Source of the DNA: Planctomycetota bacterium
GTDB lineage: Bacteria > Planctomycetota > Phycisphaerae > Phycisphaerales > Phycisphaeraceae
Assembly (NCBI GenBank): GCA_029267795.1
Contig: JAJUHR010000092.1
Location: forward strand, 1-7,121
Reading direction: 5' to 3'
DNA length: 7,121 nt
The notes beneath the pieces are model-generated. The model had not been told where the DNA came from and ran no database searches. It saw only the letters and a program-made list of their open reading frames with translations. The stretch's first letter is position 1; every line of letters starts with the position of its first letter. Shown one piece after another: positions 6,521 through 7,121 of this stretch. The position numbers and the translations under genes are program-made.

Positions 6521-6542
6521 GTAGGCAGGTCATCGACCTGCC
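6521..6542 (+). repeat. REP-like GTAG hairpin, type A copy 2
   Basis: GTAG at 6521-6524, with stem GCAGGTC (6525-6531), loop ATC, GACCTGC (6535-6541). It is the copy at 6232 with one G fewer after GTAG; the 18 nt from GGCAGG to CTGCC are identical. Confidence 0.85.
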
Positions 6543-6546
6543 TCTT

Positions 6547-6569
6547 GTAGGGCGGGGCTTTGCCCCGCC
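6547..6569 (+). repeat. REP-like GTAG hairpin, type B copy 2
   Basis: GTAG at 6547-6550, then GGCGGGGC (6551-6558), loop TTT, GCCCCGCC (6562-6569): perfect 8-bp stem. Relative to the copy at 6310, the stem differs at its loop-proximal part on both arms so that pairing is kept. Confidence 0.85.
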
Positions 6570-6573
6570 AATG

Positions 6574-6603
6574 ATTTAGCCCACCGTGAACACACAGCAG
6601 GCC
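6574..6603 (+). repeat. long palindrome headed ATTTAGCCC, decayed copy
   Basis: ATTTAGCCC, then ACCGTG, AACA and CACAGCAGGCC. The left arm and AACA loop match the intact copy at 6259 closely, but only about 7 of 11 stem positions still pair. It starts 4 nt after the GTAG hairpin, the same spacing as in the intact copy. Confidence 0.6.
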
Positions 6604-6631
6604 CCAGCCGTGGCCAGCACCACCTGACCAA

Positions 6632-7121
6632 TCACGCAGCTCGCGCGATCGCAGGGGTAAACCGCCCCGGCTGCTGGATCGCCCGAACGAACTCGTCGGC
6701 GCTCTCCTCGAACGGGCAGTACCGCTCGACGAATTCCCTGGCCCCCCGCGACAGCTCCAGCCGCATGCTCGCCGACCGCAGCGACTGGATGCACAACTGC
6801 GCCCATTCGTCCACGCTCCGCGTCAGCAGCAAATGCTCGCCGTGCCGGGCCCCCAGTTGGTCCGCGGCCGATAGGGGGGCGATCACCGCCCGCCGCATCG
6901 CCATCGCTTGCAGGATCGGGACCCGCGCGGTGTCCGGGTCAGCCACCGTCGACACCACCACCGAGGCTTCCTGCAGGGTATGCAAGGCCTCGGGCGGCGA
7001 CGCCGCATCCGTGTGGCATAGCTGCGCTTCAGGCACCGCGCGCTTCACCTCGGGCCAAACCCGCCGGGTGAATCGCCCCAGCGCCCAGCGCGCCGGCCGG
7101 TGGCTCCAATCGGCGTGGACC
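6632..7121 (-). CDS. glycosyltransferase, GT4-like, C-terminal part, runs off the window
   Basis: The frame is open from the right edge to TGA at 6632-6634 (162 codons seen); its start lies beyond the window, so the ATG at 7048 is internal. The visible part matches the C-terminal, nucleotide-sugar-binding half of GT-B fold glycosyltransferases: WALGRFTRRVWPEVKRAVPEAQL corresponds to the usual start of that domain (here shown from 7090 to about 7022 in pieces: FTRRVWPEV, PEAQL), followed by EASVVVSTV, then ARVPILQAMAMRRAVIA and HGEHLLL, and a final helix pair with AREFVERYCPFE. The family transfers sugars from nucleotide donors to lipid, glycan or protein acceptors in the cytoplasm. The canonical E-x7-E is changed to D-x7-Q here (Gln codon 6908-6910). 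The AMAM-RAV form resembles the subgroup of sugar transferases found in exopolysaccharide clusters. Substrate cannot be told. Confidence 0.8.
   Translation of the reverse strand, partial: VHADWSHRPARWALGRFTRRVWPEVKRAVPEAQLCHTDAASPPEALHTLQEASVVVSTVADPDTARVPILQAMAMRRAVIAPLSAADQLGARHGEHLLLTRSVDEWAQLCIQSLRSASMRLELSRGAREFVERYCPFEESADEFVRAIQQPGRFTPAIARAA

Larger units (their letters stand above)
6210..6631. repeat. intergenic cluster of hairpin repeats
   Basis: About 420 bp without a credible gene, occupied almost end to end by palindromes. Six begin with GTAG followed by a short GC-rich stem with a 3-nt loop; they fall into three sequence types, each present twice. Two longer palindromes headed ATTTAGCCC lie near the two ends, and three hairpins of other sequence lie in the centre. 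The GTAG-plus-hairpin form is that of REP elements, which in other bacteria are mobilised by Y1-type TnpA-REP (RAYT) transposases; no such gene is present here. Frames that cross the region change character at every palindrome and are not coding. Confidence 0.85.

Noticed and set aside
6232..6569. CRISPR array
   Set aside because: The units are short palindromes of differing sequence with irregular spacing (from 5 to more than 100 nt); there are no constant repeats with equal spacers and no cas genes.
6210..6631. tRNA or other structured RNA gene
   Set aside because: No cloverleaf, T-loop or CCA end was found; the hairpins are independent and follow a repeat grammar.
6576..6806. Minus-strand 76-codon frame at the end of the glycosyltransferase gene
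   Set aside because: It overlaps the glycosyltransferase frame, which is open to the window edge and shows GT-B motifs.

Overview
The window is GC-rich bacterial DNA (strong G/C preference at third codon positions) in which every convincing protein gene lies on the minus strand. The phoH / 7TM-HD gene pair, the weak Shine-Dalgarno use, the poorly conserved secreted proteins and the style of the intergenic hairpin repeats suggest a member of the Planctomycetota, perhaps the Phycisphaerae. That assignment is an inference from gene order and composition; there is no rRNA or other marker here to prove it.

In the direction of transcription (right to left): (1) 7121-6632 is the 3' part of a GT4-type glycosyltransferase gene. 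(2) 6631-6210 has no gene but is densely packed with hairpin repeats: six short palindromes each preceded by GTAG, two copies of a longer ATTTAGCCC-headed palindrome, and three unrelated hairpins in the middle, one of which is followed by a U-tract and could be an intrinsic terminator. (3) 6176-4233 and 4236-2914 are two genes joined by a 4-bp ATGA overlap. They encode a membrane-anchored protein and an exported protein of unknown function that appear to share a modular architecture. (4) 2913-2666 is a relatively AT-rich intergenic region with a possible promoter and a good Shine-Dalgarno sequence. (5) 2665-1541 is phoH (YbeZ-like ATPase), starting at TTG. (6) 1408 to the left edge is the N-terminal part of a 7TM-HD membrane protein of the PgpH/YqfF type, whose HD phosphohydrolase domain lies outside the window. 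A 55-codon ORF bridges phoH and this gene, overlapping both.

The phoH / 7TM-HD order is a conserved arrangement in several phyla, usually followed by ybeY (rRNA maturation endonuclease), so a ybeY gene would be expected just beyond position 1. This half of the window is probably a housekeeping operon joining RNA processing/ribosome quality control with (if the family assignment holds) cyclic-di-AMP turnover. The coupled membrane/exported pair is the least understood coding part, and the 6.2-6.6 kb repeat cluster is the most structured non-coding part.
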